Shown piece after piece: positions 42,219 to 49,735 of a stretch of DNA of 64,000 nt. A model generated the notes under the pieces. That model saw only the letters and a list, made by a program, of their open reading frames with translations. It did no database searches and was not told the origin of the DNA. The position numbers and the translations under genes were made by a program. Position 1 is the first letter of the stretch. The number at the start of each line of letters is the position of its first letter. Origin of the DNA: Bog-793 sp035625025 (GTDB lineage Bacteria > Actinomycetota > Acidimicrobiia > Acidimicrobiales > Bog-793); contig DASPQJ010000037.1 of assembly GCA_035625025.1 (NCBI GenBank), positions 21,932 through 85,931 of the forward strand, read 5' to 3'.

Positions 42219-43515
42219 CGGAGCCACCACCAACCGCAAGATCGATGTCCACGGGCTCGCTCGCGTCGAGGGTGAGGGGTCGCTCCATGTGGCGATCCGC
42301 GACGGCGCCCTGGAGCGAGTCGAGCTCGAGATCTTCGAGCCACCGCGCTTTTTCGAAGCCTTCCTGCGCGGCAGAGGCTTCGAGGAGCCGCCGGACATCA
42401 CGGCACGCATCTGCGGCATCTGCCCCGTCGCCTACCAGATGTCCGCCTGCGCCGCGCTCGAGGACGCTTGCGGCGTCGAGGTCGGCGAGCGCATCGGAAA
42501 GCTCCGGCGTCTTCTGTACTGCGGTGAGTGGATCCAGAGCCACGCCCTCCACATCTACCTGCTCCACGCCCCCGACTTCTTCGGTTGCCGAGATGCCGTC
42601 GAGCTCGCGGCGCTCGACGCCGCCGCGGTGGAACGCGGCCTTCGGCTGAAAAAGACCGGCAATCACCTCATGGAGACCGTCGGCGGCCGGGCGATCCACC
42701 CCGTCAACGTCCGCCTCGGCGGTTTCTACCGCGCCCCGACCCGGGAGGAGGTCACGGCCCTCGTCGAGCCGCTGCGGCGAGCCCGGGACGAGTCACTCGA
42801 GACGGTCGCCTGGGTCGCCGGCTTCGCCTTCCCCGAGATCGAGGCTCCCTACCGGTTCGTCGCCCTTTCCCACCCGGATCACTACGCGATCGAGACCGGG
42901 CGCATCGTGTCCTCGGACGGGATTGACGCGACGGCCGCGGAGTTCGCCGAGCTCGCCGTCGAGGAGCACGTCGAACGCTCGACGGCTCTCCAGTCCCGGA
43001 TCGAAGGCCGGGGACCGTACCTCACGGGGCCGCTCGCCCGCTACGCCCTCAACCACTCCAAACTCCCTGCCATCGCCCGCGACGCCGCCGCCGCGGCCGG
43101 CCTCGGCCCGGTCTGCAACAACCCGTTCCGCAGCGTCATCGTGCGCGCGGTCGAGCTCCTGTTCGCCTGTGACGAGGCCCTCCGCCTGGCGACGGAGTAC
43201 GAACCTCCCGAGCCTCCGGCTGCCACCGTCGTGCCCAGGGCCGGCACCGGGGCGGGCGCGACCGAGGCGCCGCGCGGGATGCTCCTGCAGCGCTACGAAC
43301 TCGAAGCCGACGGGACGATCCACGCGGCGCGCATCATGCCCCCCACGGCGCAGAATCAACTGACGATCGAGTCCGACGTCCGCCGGGTCGTCGAGTTGGG
43401 CCTCGAGCTGAGCGACGCGGAGTTGACGGCGCGCTGCGAGCTCGCGATCCGCAACCACGACCCGTGCATCTCGTGCGCGGCCCACTTCCTCGACGTCTCG
43501 ATCGATCGCTCATGA
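42208..43515 (+). CDS. hydA: Group 3b [NiFe] hydrogenase large subunit
   Basis: Holds the [NiFe] active site for reversible H2 oxidation/proton reduction linked to NAD(P). The L1 motif ARICGICPVAY gives Cys69 and Cys72. The L2 motif NHDPCISCAAHFLDV gives Cys420, Cys423 and His426. The nine residues after His426 would be removed by the protease encoded next. Length is 435 aa. It overlaps hydD by 11 nt. No hypABDEF genes for cofactor building are in the window. Confidence 0.95.
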   Translation: MTPSGATTNRKIDVHGLARVEGEGSLHVAIRDGALERVELEIFEPPRFFEAFLRGRGFEEPPDITARICGICPVAYQMSACAALEDACGVEVGERIGKLRRLLYCGEWIQSHALHIYLLHAPDFFGCRDAVELAALDAAAVERGLRLKKTGNHLMETVGGRAIHPVNVRLGGFYRAPTREEVTALVEPLRRARDESLETVAWVAGFAFPEIEAPYRFVALSHPDHYAIETGRIVSSDGIDATAAEFAELAVEEHVERSTALQSRIEGRGPYLTGPLARYALNHSKLPAIARDAAAAAGLGPVCNNPFRSVIVRAVELLFACDEALRLATEYEPPEPPAATVVPRAGTGAGATEAPRGMLLQRYELEADGTIHAARIMPPTAQNQLTIESDVRRVVELGLELSDAELTARCELAIRNHDPCISCAAHFLDVSIDRS

Positions 43516-43958
43516 CGGCACGTGTCGTCGTCGCCGGGATCGGCAACGACTTTCGCCGTGATGACGGTGCCGGCCCGGCCGTCGCCCGCCTCGTCGCCGC
43601 CTCGACCGGGGCTGAAGACATCGGCCCGATCGCCGAACCCCTCGACCTTGTGGGCCGCTGGGAGGCCGCGACGCTCGCCGTTCTCGTTGACGCGACGCGC
43701 TCCGACGCCCCGGCGGGGACGGTGTGCCTCGTCGACCTCGGCGACGCCGACCATCAGTCGAACACGAGCACCCACGCCATCGGGCTGGACCGGGTCGTGC
43801 GACTCGCCCAGGCCCTCGGGAGCGCGCCGAACCGGGTCGTCGTCGTCGGCGTCGAAGGGCTGGACTTCTCGGACGGGACGGGGCTGTCCCCGCCCGTGCG
43901 GGATGCGGTCCCCCTCGCGGCGCGCCGGATCGCCGATCTCATCACCGAGACGGCCTGA
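43512..43958 (+). CDS. Hydrogenase maturation protease (HyaD/HycI family)
   Basis: A nickel-checking endopeptidase that trims the C terminus of the large subunit after metal insertion. GIGNDFRRDDGAGPAVARLV holds the first acidic ligand, and LVDATRSDAPAGTV the second. HAIGLDRVVRLAQALG provides the conserved His. Length is 148 aa. ATG 43512 overlaps the hydA stop as ATGA, so substrate and protease are translationally coupled. Confidence 0.92.
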   Translation: MTARVVVAGIGNDFRRDDGAGPAVARLVAASTGAEDIGPIAEPLDLVGRWEAATLAVLVDATRSDAPAGTVCLVDLGDADHQSNTSTHAIGLDRVVRLAQALGSAPNRVVVVGVEGLDFSDGTGLSPPVRDAVPLAARRIADLITETA

Positions 43959-43971
43959 TCGGGGGCCCGGG

Positions 43972-44223
43972 ATGTGCATGAGCCGGCTCCACAGGATCGT
44001 CACGGTCTCCGACGACGGATCGGTCGTCGCGGCGGACATCGACGGGAGTACCCACAAGCTGTCGCTCCTCGCCTACGAGGGCGACGCCCCGCGGCCCGGT
44101 GACTGGGTCGTCGCCCACAGCGGCTACGCCCTCGCCCCCGCCGACCGAGCCGAGGCCGAGGCCACGCTCGCGGAGTACCGCGGGGGTCCCGCGGCGCAAG
44201 ATCCGAACAGCAGTCCGAACTAG
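43972..44223 (+). CDS. HypC/HupF-like hydrogenase assembly chaperone
   Basis: A small protein (83 aa) starting MCMSRLHRIVTVSDDG. The Cys directly after the initiator Met is the hallmark of HypC, which holds the Fe(CN)2CO unit during active-site assembly. LSLLAYEGDAPRPGDWVVAHSGYAL matches the HypC barrel end. It is more divergent than housekeeping HypC and may be dedicated to this enzyme. It lies 13 nt after the protease gene. Confidence 0.82.
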   Translation: MCMSRLHRIVTVSDDGSVVAADIDGSTHKLSLLAYEGDAPRPGDWVVAHSGYALAPADRAEAEATLAEYRGGPAAQDPNSSPN

Positions 44224-44231
44224 GAGGCGAA

Positions 44232-45200
44232 ATGGCCAATTCGACGAATGCCGCGGAAAAGACCCGCCTTCCCGGACTGTACGTCGCCGGGGCGACGGCG
44301 ATCGTCAGCGGAATCTCGGTCTTCGTCAATAGCTACGGCGTGAAGAGCTTCCAGTCGCCCGCGGTCTACACGACGGCGAAGAACCTCGCCGCGACGCTCG
44401 TCATCGCCGCCTTCGTCGCCCTCGCCTGGCTGGCGACCCGCGGCGAGGGCCGCGACGCCCGGCGAACCACCGAGCCCGCCGCGCCGACCTCGTCGCGCCC
44501 GTTGTCCGGGGTCGCCCGCCTCGCCGGGTTCGCCTACGTCGCCGCGATCGGCGGCGGGGCCGCCTTCATCCTCTTCTTCGACGGCCTCGCCCGCACCTCG
44601 GCCGTTCCGGCCGTCTTCCTCCACGACACGCTCGTCATCTGGGTCGCCCTCGCCGCGCTCCCGCTCCTCGGCGAGCGGCTCGGACCCTGGAACCTCGCGG
44701 CCATCGCCCTCCTCGTCGTCGGTGTCACGGCGACCTCGGGCGGCGTCGGGCATCTCGTCGTCGACTCCGGCAACGCCCTCGTGCTCGCCGCCACAATTCT
44801 CTGGGCGATCGAGGCGGTGATCGCCAAGCGCCTTCTCGCCGGCATCACCCCGTCGGGCCTCGCGCTCGTGAGGATGGGTGGCGGCGCCGTCGTTCTCGTC
44901 GGCTACCTCGGCGCGACGGGTCAGTTCCACACGCTCGTCGGGCTCGGCGGGAGCGGACTGCGCTGGGCACTCGTCACCGGCTGTCTGCTCGGCGGCTACG
45001 TGACGACGTGGATGACCGCGCTCAGCCGGGCGCGGGCCGTCGACGTCACCTCGGTCCTCGTCGCGAGTGCGGCGGTCACAATCTTCCTCGACACCGTCGT
45101 CCACCACACCGGTCTCGCCTCCGACACGGTCGGGCTCGTGCTGCTGGCGCTCGGCGTGGCGGCGGTCGTCCGGGCCTGGCCGCGAGTCGCCCGGGCGTGA
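44232..45200 (+). CDS. EamA-type DMT-superfamily transporter
   Basis: A membrane protein (322 aa) with about ten hydrophobic segments arranged as two EamA repeats; the second begins near ALVLAATILWAIEAVIAKRL. A hydrophilic insert (RGEGRDARRTTEPAAPTSSR) separates helices 2 and 3. The substrate is unknown. It is 8 nt downstream of the HypC-like gene and overlaps the next gene by 4 nt, so it belongs to the hydrogenase operon. A link to nickel, a cofactor precursor or a metabolite is possible but not shown by the sequence. Confidence 0.87.
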   Translation: MANSTNAAEKTRLPGLYVAGATAIVSGISVFVNSYGVKSFQSPAVYTTAKNLAATLVIAAFVALAWLATRGEGRDARRTTEPAAPTSSRPLSGVARLAGFAYVAAIGGGAAFILFFDGLARTSAVPAVFLHDTLVIWVALAALPLLGERLGPWNLAAIALLVVGVTATSGGVGHLVVDSGNALVLAATILWAIEAVIAKRLLAGITPSGLALVRMGGGAVVLVGYLGATGQFHTLVGLGGSGLRWALVTGCLLGGYVTTWMTALSRARAVDVTSVLVASAAVTIFLDTVVHHTGLASDTVGLVLLALGVAAVVRAWPRVARA

Positions 45201-45967
45201 GGGGCCCCGTCCTCTTCGCGAGGTACGCCTACCCGCCGAACGCCCTCGGCTACTGCGGCCCCGCGGACCACGAGGCGCTGCTCGGCGCGTCGAGCGGCGG
45301 GGGCGATCTCCGGGAGCTCAGCTACCTCGCGCCGCGCTTCGAGGGTGCCTGGCCCTACCTCGAGCTGATCGCGGGTTGCAACGGCATCTCGGATCCCCTG
45401 GACGAACGCGTCGTCGAGGCGTACTGGGTCGGCAACGCGCTGCTCGAACACGTCCCCGAGAGGGCGCTCGTCGCCTCGCTCGAGAAACGTTTCGCCCGAC
45501 GCGCGGCCGGCGACTTCGAGTCCATCGCCACGGCGGTCCCCCTCGGCGGGGTCGCCCACCACAGCTTCCACGTCTTCGCCGTCTATCCCTGGCTCGGCCT
45601 GTTGCGATCCGGGACGCACGGTCCGGCCTTAGCCGTCCTCGACCGCTGTCGCATCCGCTGGGGGCGTGTCGAGGCCGTCGACGGCGACTTGGTCGTCGTC
45701 GCGAATCGCACGCTCGATTTCCACGATGACCGACTCGTCCTCGGCGGGCTCCGCCTCGAACAGGCCCGGCGCGCCGGCGGCGGCGTAGGAATCCTCGACG
45801 ACCTCGCCGTCGGCGAGGTCGTCTCGCTCCACTGGGATTGGGTCTGCGAGCGGTTGTCGGTGCCGCGCCTCGCCAGGTTGCGGCGCGCCACGGCGCGCAA
45901 CCTCGCCGCGGTCAACGCCCTTCCGGTGCCCGGTCCGGTCGCCGCCGTCAACTCCTGGGGCAACTAG
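45197..45967 (+). CDS. Hydrogenase-operon protein of unknown function (DUF6390-like)
   Basis: A 256-residue soluble protein with FARYAYPPNALGYCGPADHE near the N terminus, LELIAGCNGISDPLDERVVE, and HHSFHVFAVYPWLGLLRSG. I recognise it as resembling the DUF6390 proteins found beside actinobacterial group 3b hydrogenases, from memory only. GTG 45197 overlaps the transporter stop as GTGA. It is the last gene of the operon. Its conserved His, Tyr and Cys residues could bind a metal, but no function is known to me. Confidence 0.8.
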   Translation: MRGPVLFARYAYPPNALGYCGPADHEALLGASSGGGDLRELSYLAPRFEGAWPYLELIAGCNGISDPLDERVVEAYWVGNALLEHVPERALVASLEKRFARRAAGDFESIATAVPLGGVAHHSFHVFAVYPWLGLLRSGTHGPALAVLDRCRIRWGRVEAVDGDLVVVANRTLDFHDDRLVLGGLRLEQARRAGGGVGILDDLAVGEVVSLHWDWVCERLSVPRLARLRRATARNLAAVNALPVPGPVAAVNSWGN

Positions 45968-46039
45968 ACCTCCCCGGCGGCCCGGTCCGCCCGGCAGGAA
46001 CTGGCAAATCGCGCCGAAGCCGACGACCCGATGGTCCTT

Positions 46040-46801
46040 TCAGGAGGGAAGGCGGCGCCAGAGCGACCGTGGCAGACAACGCGCCAGCGGCATCACGACG
46101 CCGAGCACGCGGGGAACCCACACGACGGGCTCGCCGGTGCCGAGGGCACGCACCACCGCGCCGGCGACGGCGTCCGCGGTCGTCGAGAGCGGCATCGGCC
46201 GGCGGCCCGCCGTCATCTTCGTGGCGACGAATCCCGGCCGCACGACGATGGTGTCGACGCCGCTCCCCCGGAGGGCGTCGCCGAGCCCCTGGCTGAATCC
46301 GTCGAGTCCCGCCTTGGCGGCGCCGTAGACGAAGTTGGCGCGCCGCACCCGCACCGCCGTCGCCGACGAGAAGACGACGAAGCGCCCGTGCCCCTGGCGG
46401 CGCAGGATCCGGGAGAAGGCGATCATCGCCGCGGCGAGCCCGGTGAAGTCCGCCGAGATCACGTCGGCGACACCCGGCGCCGTGAGGTCCTCGAGGCGGC
46501 CGTCGCCGAGGACACCGGCGGCCACGATGACGAGGTCGATCGGTCCGACCCGGCGCGCTACCTCGTCGGCGAAGGTCTCGTGCGACGCCGTGTCGCGCGC
46601 GTCGAAAGTCACGGTCTCGACGGCATCGACACCGAGGCCGGTCAGTTCGCGCGCCACGGGCTCGAGGGCTTCCTGGTGCCGTCCGGCGAGGAGCACCGAC
46701 ACCAGGCCCCGCTGGGCGAGCAGCCGGAGCACGGCCCGGGCGAGGTCGGAGCTTCCGCCGAGGACGACCACCGTCTGGGGCACCCCGAACACGTCGTCCA
46801 T
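46040..46801 (-). CDS. SDR-family reductase, DprE2-like
   Basis: A short-chain dehydrogenase closely resembling DprE2, which reduces decaprenylphospho-2-keto-erythro-pentofuranose to decaprenylphospho-arabinose. The cofactor loop is TVVVLGGSSDLARAVLRLL. FSSATAVRVRRANFVYGAAK and AGLDGFSQGLGDALRGSGVD contain the Tyr-x3-Lys pair and the DprE2-type flanks. RSLWRRLPS matches the family C terminus. ATG 46801 (MDDVFGVPQTVVV) gives 253 aa. No dprE1 is adjacent. Another polyprenyl-sugar or general SDR role is possible. Confidence 0.82.
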   Translation of the reverse strand: MDDVFGVPQTVVVLGGSSDLARAVLRLLAQRGLVSVLLAGRHQEALEPVARELTGLGVDAVETVTFDARDTASHETFADEVARRVGPIDLVIVAAGVLGDGRLEDLTAPGVADVISADFTGLAAAMIAFSRILRRQGHGRFVVFSSATAVRVRRANFVYGAAKAGLDGFSQGLGDALRGSGVDTIVVRPGFVATKMTAGRRPMPLSTTADAVAGAVVRALGTGEPVVWVPRVLGVVMPLARCLPRSLWRRLPS

Positions 46802-46997
46802 CTCGGCTCCTGTCCGCCGCCTCGCGTCCTCGCGCACCGCGTCCCGCGCTGCTGGATCATCGCGCCACACCGGCGGGCATGGGCACACCGCGACCCCGTG
46901 GGGACGACGACGCCCGGCGCGCCTGGCTCCGTCCCGTGCGGGACGGCGCCTTTCCCGGTCTCGGGCGCGACGACGCGCGATTCGGCACAATGCCGGT

Positions 46998-47426
46998 GTG
47001 CTCCGCGGACTCGCACTCGTCGCAGCCGGGATCGCGCTCTCGATCGCGGCGAGTTACACGACGGCTTTCTCGACGGGTGCCGATGTCGTCACGGCTGCGG
47101 CGATCGGCGTTTTCGTCGCGGCCGGGATCGGCGCGGCCTTCCACCGGAGGCCGGCGGCGCACGCCGCGCGCCTCGCCGCGAGGACCAGCCCTCAGGGCGA
47201 CGAAATCGGCGCCCCGCCCGGCGGTCCCCTGCGTGCCGGCTTCGTGCTCTGGGCCGTCACCGGCGGCATCGCGCTCGCCTTCGAGCTCGGGAACTACTTC
47301 GTGACGCCGCGAACGGCACACCCGACCGTCAGCTACTTCCTCGCCGGGGCCGCCGGCGAGCCCTGGTCGCGCGGCGTCCTCTTCGCGTGCTGGCTGGCCC
47401 TCGGCGGTTACCTCGTCCGGCGATGA
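46998..47426 (+). CDS. Predicted membrane protein, unknown function
   Basis: A 142-residue protein with about four hydrophobic stretches: LRGLALVAAGIALSIAASYT, VVTAAAIGVFVAAGIGAAF, GFVLWAVTGGIALAFELGNY and GVLFACWLALGGYLV. I do not recognise the family. GTG 46998 is the likely start, since upstream sequence is shadow of the divergent dprE2-like gene. It overlaps the next small membrane gene by 4 nt, suggesting the two products work together. Confidence 0.72.
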   Translation: MLRGLALVAAGIALSIAASYTTAFSTGADVVTAAAIGVFVAAGIGAAFHRRPAAHAARLAARTSPQGDEIGAPPGGPLRAGFVLWAVTGGIALAFELGNYFVTPRTAHPTVSYFLAGAAGEPWSRGVLFACWLALGGYLVRR

Positions 47427-48325
47427 GCGACCGGCTGATCACGATCGCGGCCTGGATCGCCCTCGTCGCGGCGCTCGCCACGCTCCAGGCCGTCGCGGTG
47501 TCGACCCGCGGCCGGTTCCCGGGGATCGGCGAGGCCATCAACCGGCTCGCCCGCCTGCCGGTTGGTCGCGTCGCGCTCGCCCTCGGGTGGATGTGGCTCG
47601 GCTGGCACGTCTTCGCCCGCTGACCAGGCTCCCCCGAGTCCGCGTCCGATTTCAACCTCGAGGTCTTCGGCTGCACAGCCGGCCGCCGCCGTCTCGGTGG
47701 CGAGCGCGGCGCGCAGCGCCGGGCGCTCCTCGTCGGAGCCGGCGAGAACCAGGGCCAGCCGGTGCTGTTCCCGACGAACGAGCGCCATCGTGAAGAACCA
47801 CACCCCGGTGCGGTCGCGCCGCTGGGCGAGGCCGGTGATCTTGCGACCTCGCCGGGTCACCTCCCCCGGCCCGATCCCGGAGAAGCAGACGCGCCGTGAC
47901 CACGCCGTCGCGACGAGCCGACCATCGTGAACCGCCAGTCCGTCCCGGCGACCCGAGGCGACGGCGATGGCGTCGCGCCACAGCGCACCGACCCAGGCCG
48001 ACGCCCGCCCGACGTCGGGGTCGAAGAGCGGATCCGCCACCGGCACGAACAAGTCGAGCCAGACCTGCGACCCGGGGACGACGACGACCGCGCCGCCGCC
48101 GCCGCGGCGCCGGGCGACCGCGAGGCCCGCGTCAAGACAGCGTTCGGTGTCGAGGTCGGTTTCCGGTTGGGCACTGCCGAGCACGACCGCCGCCGCCGCG
48201 GGATGGACGAGGCACGCCAGTCGTCCCCCGCCCGGGTCGGGCTGCGCCGCGACGAGCGAGGAGGGAATCCCACGCCTTTCCACCAGTCGCCAACCGCCGC
48301 ACCAGGGTGGCACCGGCCCCGGCAC
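47408..48325 (-). CDS. Lipoate--protein ligase family protein
   Basis: A BPL/LplA/LipB-fold protein. VARRRGGGGAVVVVPGSQVW is the nucleotide/lipoyl loop and RGRKITGLAQRRDRTGVWF holds the conserved Lys. It probably attaches or moves lipoyl or octanoyl groups on 2-oxoacid dehydrogenase domains, but other acyl substrates are possible. GTG 48325 is the best start, placed just after the HNH gene. The last 75 or so residues are low-complexity and run antisense to the 66-aa membrane gene. The family fold ends before that, so the tail may be an accident of a missing stop. Confidence 0.75.
   Translation of the reverse strand: MPGPVPPWCGGWRLVERRGIPSSLVAAQPDPGGGRLACLVHPAAAAVVLGSAQPETDLDTERCLDAGLAVARRRGGGGAVVVVPGSQVWLDLFVPVADPLFDPDVGRASAWVGALWRDAIAVASGRRDGLAVHDGRLVATAWSRRVCFSGIGPGEVTRRGRKITGLAQRRDRTGVWFFTMALVRREQHRLALVLAGSDEERPALRAALATETAAAGCAAEDLEVEIGRGLGGAWSAGEDVPAEPHPPEGERDATNRQAGEPVDGLADPREPAAGRHRDGLERGERRDEGDPGRDRDQPVAHRRTR
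47423..47623 (+). CDS. Small membrane protein (66 aa)
   Basis: Two hydrophobic segments, LITIAAWIALVAALATLQAV and GRVALALGWMWLGWHVF, surround a short polar loop. The WMWLGWHVFAR ending resembles small actinobacterial membrane proteins of the DUF6186 type, from memory only. ATG 47423 overlaps the preceding stop as ATGA. It lies entirely within the 3' extension of the convergent lipoate ligase-like frame on the other strand. Confidence 0.7.
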   Translation: MSDRLITIAAWIALVAALATLQAVAVSTRGRFPGIGEAINRLARLPVGRVALALGWMWLGWHVFAR

Positions 48326-48333
48326 GTTGTCGC

Positions 48334-48849
48334 TTAACCCGCGGCGCGCTCGACGAGCGGCGCCACGTAGGGCTTCCACTCGGTCCGCACGTCGCCGCTT
48401 GCCGCGAGCAACCAGACCCGCGAATAGGGCGCATGCGGCAAGCGACGCAGGGTGAGACCCGTCTCCTCGAGCAGACGGTCCTCTTTCAGCGCATTGCAGC
48501 GCCGACACGCCGCGACGACGTTCTCCCAGATGTGCGCCCCGCCGCGACTGCGCGGCGTGATGTGGTCGATGTTCTCCGCTTGCCCACCGCAGTACTGGCA
48601 GCGATGGCCGTCGCGGGCGAACACGCTCCGCCGGGTGATGGCGATCCGTGCCTGGCGGGGCACCCGGACGAAGTGCGACAGCCGGACGACCGACGGCTCG
48701 GGGAAGACGACCTTTTCGGAGTGGTAGTGCCGGCCGGTGTCGTGGACAAGTTCGGCCTTCTGGTCGATCACGAGGACGAGAGCCCGCCGCGACGACACGA
48801 CGCAGATCGGCTCGTACGTCGCGTTGAGAACGAGAGATCTGCCGTTCAC
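48334..48849 (-). CDS. HNH endonuclease domain protein
   Basis: A 171-residue protein with the HNH fold at residues 75-125: RSVFARDGHRCQYCGGQAEN, IDHITPRSRGGAHIWENVVA and ACRRCNALKEDRLLEETGL. CxxC pairs hold the structural zinc and His/Asn/His the catalytic site. The N-terminal RSLVLNATYEPICVVSSRRA is the widespread actinobacterial and cyanobacterial form of unknown housekeeping role. Not associated with any mobile element here. Confidence 0.92.
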   Translation of the reverse strand: MNGRSLVLNATYEPICVVSSRRALVLVIDQKAELVHDTGRHYHSEKVVFPEPSVVRLSHFVRVPRQARIAITRRSVFARDGHRCQYCGGQAENIDHITPRSRGGAHIWENVVAACRRCNALKEDRLLEETGLTLRRLPHAPYSRVWLLAASGDVRTEWKPYVAPLVERAAG

Positions 48850-48900
48850 GTCAGGTCCGATCGTCCTCGCAAGCGTCGTTTTCCGCCGTCACCGGCGAGG

Positions 48901-49209
48901 CTAGCGCGCGACCCGTCGCCGCAACGGCACTGTCCTTTGCAGAGTCCGCATCTGGCGGGCCCAGGCGAGATAGTCCGCGAGGTCCTCCGCCGACGGGACG
49001 GCGCAGGGGTCGCCGTAAGCGACTTCCATGCGAAAGGCGATCCAGTCCCTGTCGGGAAGCGGGAGGAAGGGGCGGCGACGCCACCATCGCTTCGGCACGA
49101 GGCCGACCGCCACCCGTACCGCAGACGGCAAGAGGCCCGGTCGGCGGGCAAGAACCAACAAGAGCGACAAGCCGGCCCGCGTCAGGGCGGCGCGCCCGGC
49201 ACGGTCCAA
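48901..49209 (-). CDS. Hypothetical protein next to DUF3040
   Basis: About 102 residues. The second half, RRRPFLPLPDRDWIAFRMEV followed by AYGDP and DLADYLAWARQM, resembles small actinobacterial proteins often found beside DUF3040 genes; this is from memory. No ATG or GTG fits well. TTG 49209 lies 6 nt after the DUF3040 stop and is used here, and CTG 49218 overlaps that stop. A hydrophobic stretch ALTRAGLSLLLVLARR may associate with the membrane. Function is unknown. Confidence 0.62.
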   Translation of the reverse strand: MDRAGRAALTRAGLSLLLVLARRPGLLPSAVRVAVGLVPKRWWRRRPFLPLPDRDWIAFRMEVAYGDPCAVPSAEDLADYLAWARQMRTLQRTVPLRRRVAR

Positions 49210-49214
49210 TGCGC

Positions 49215-49589
49215 TCAGTGCTCGCGCCCGAACCGAGAGCGGAGGCGCCGGCCGATCATCGAGAGCTCCTGGGAGAGCGCCCACGGCTTTCCCCGACGCG
49301 TCGCGGCGGCGTCGGCATGCCGGAACACCTGACGCGCGCTCCGCTCGAACAGCAGCGCCGCGACGAGCATGACGAGGAAACCGCAGGTCCCGATCAGCGT
49401 AGAAGAACGGAACGAGACGAGCAGCACGACGAATCCCATCACGAAGATCACCGCCGACCAGCGCATGGAGCGACCGGCGAGCGAACGCGGACGCCTCGGC
49501 CGGACGCGGTTCGCGAACCCGCGATCGTGCTCGTAGAGCTTCTCTTCCAGCTCGTGGAGAATGCGCTGTTCGTCCTCCGAAAGCGGCAC
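49215..49589 (-). CDS. DUF3040 membrane protein
   Basis: A 124-residue actinobacterial protein. MPLSEDEQRILHELEEKLYE is the signature N terminus. Two adjacent membrane helices follow (WSAVIFVMGFVVLLVSF and LIGTCGFLVMLVAALLF), then a basic C terminus. Function is unknown. It lies downstream of dinB with a 146 nt gap and just before the 102-residue hypothetical gene. Confidence 0.9.
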   Translation of the reverse strand: MPLSEDEQRILHELEEKLYEHDRGFANRVRPRRPRSLAGRSMRWSAVIFVMGFVVLLVSFRSSTLIGTCGFLVMLVAALLFERSARQVFRHADAAATRRGKPWALSQELSMIGRRLRSRFGREH

Positions 49590-49735
49590 CCTCTCCCCCT
49601 CCTCGCCACGTGGGCGCCCGCGCGGCCCGAACCGCGGCCGCGCCGTCCCCCGTCAGGCTAATCCGCGGCGGACGCCGAGCCGCGCGCGGCATTCTCGCGC
49701 CGCGTCCCCTGCACCGCCAACGGCGGAATTCGCCT

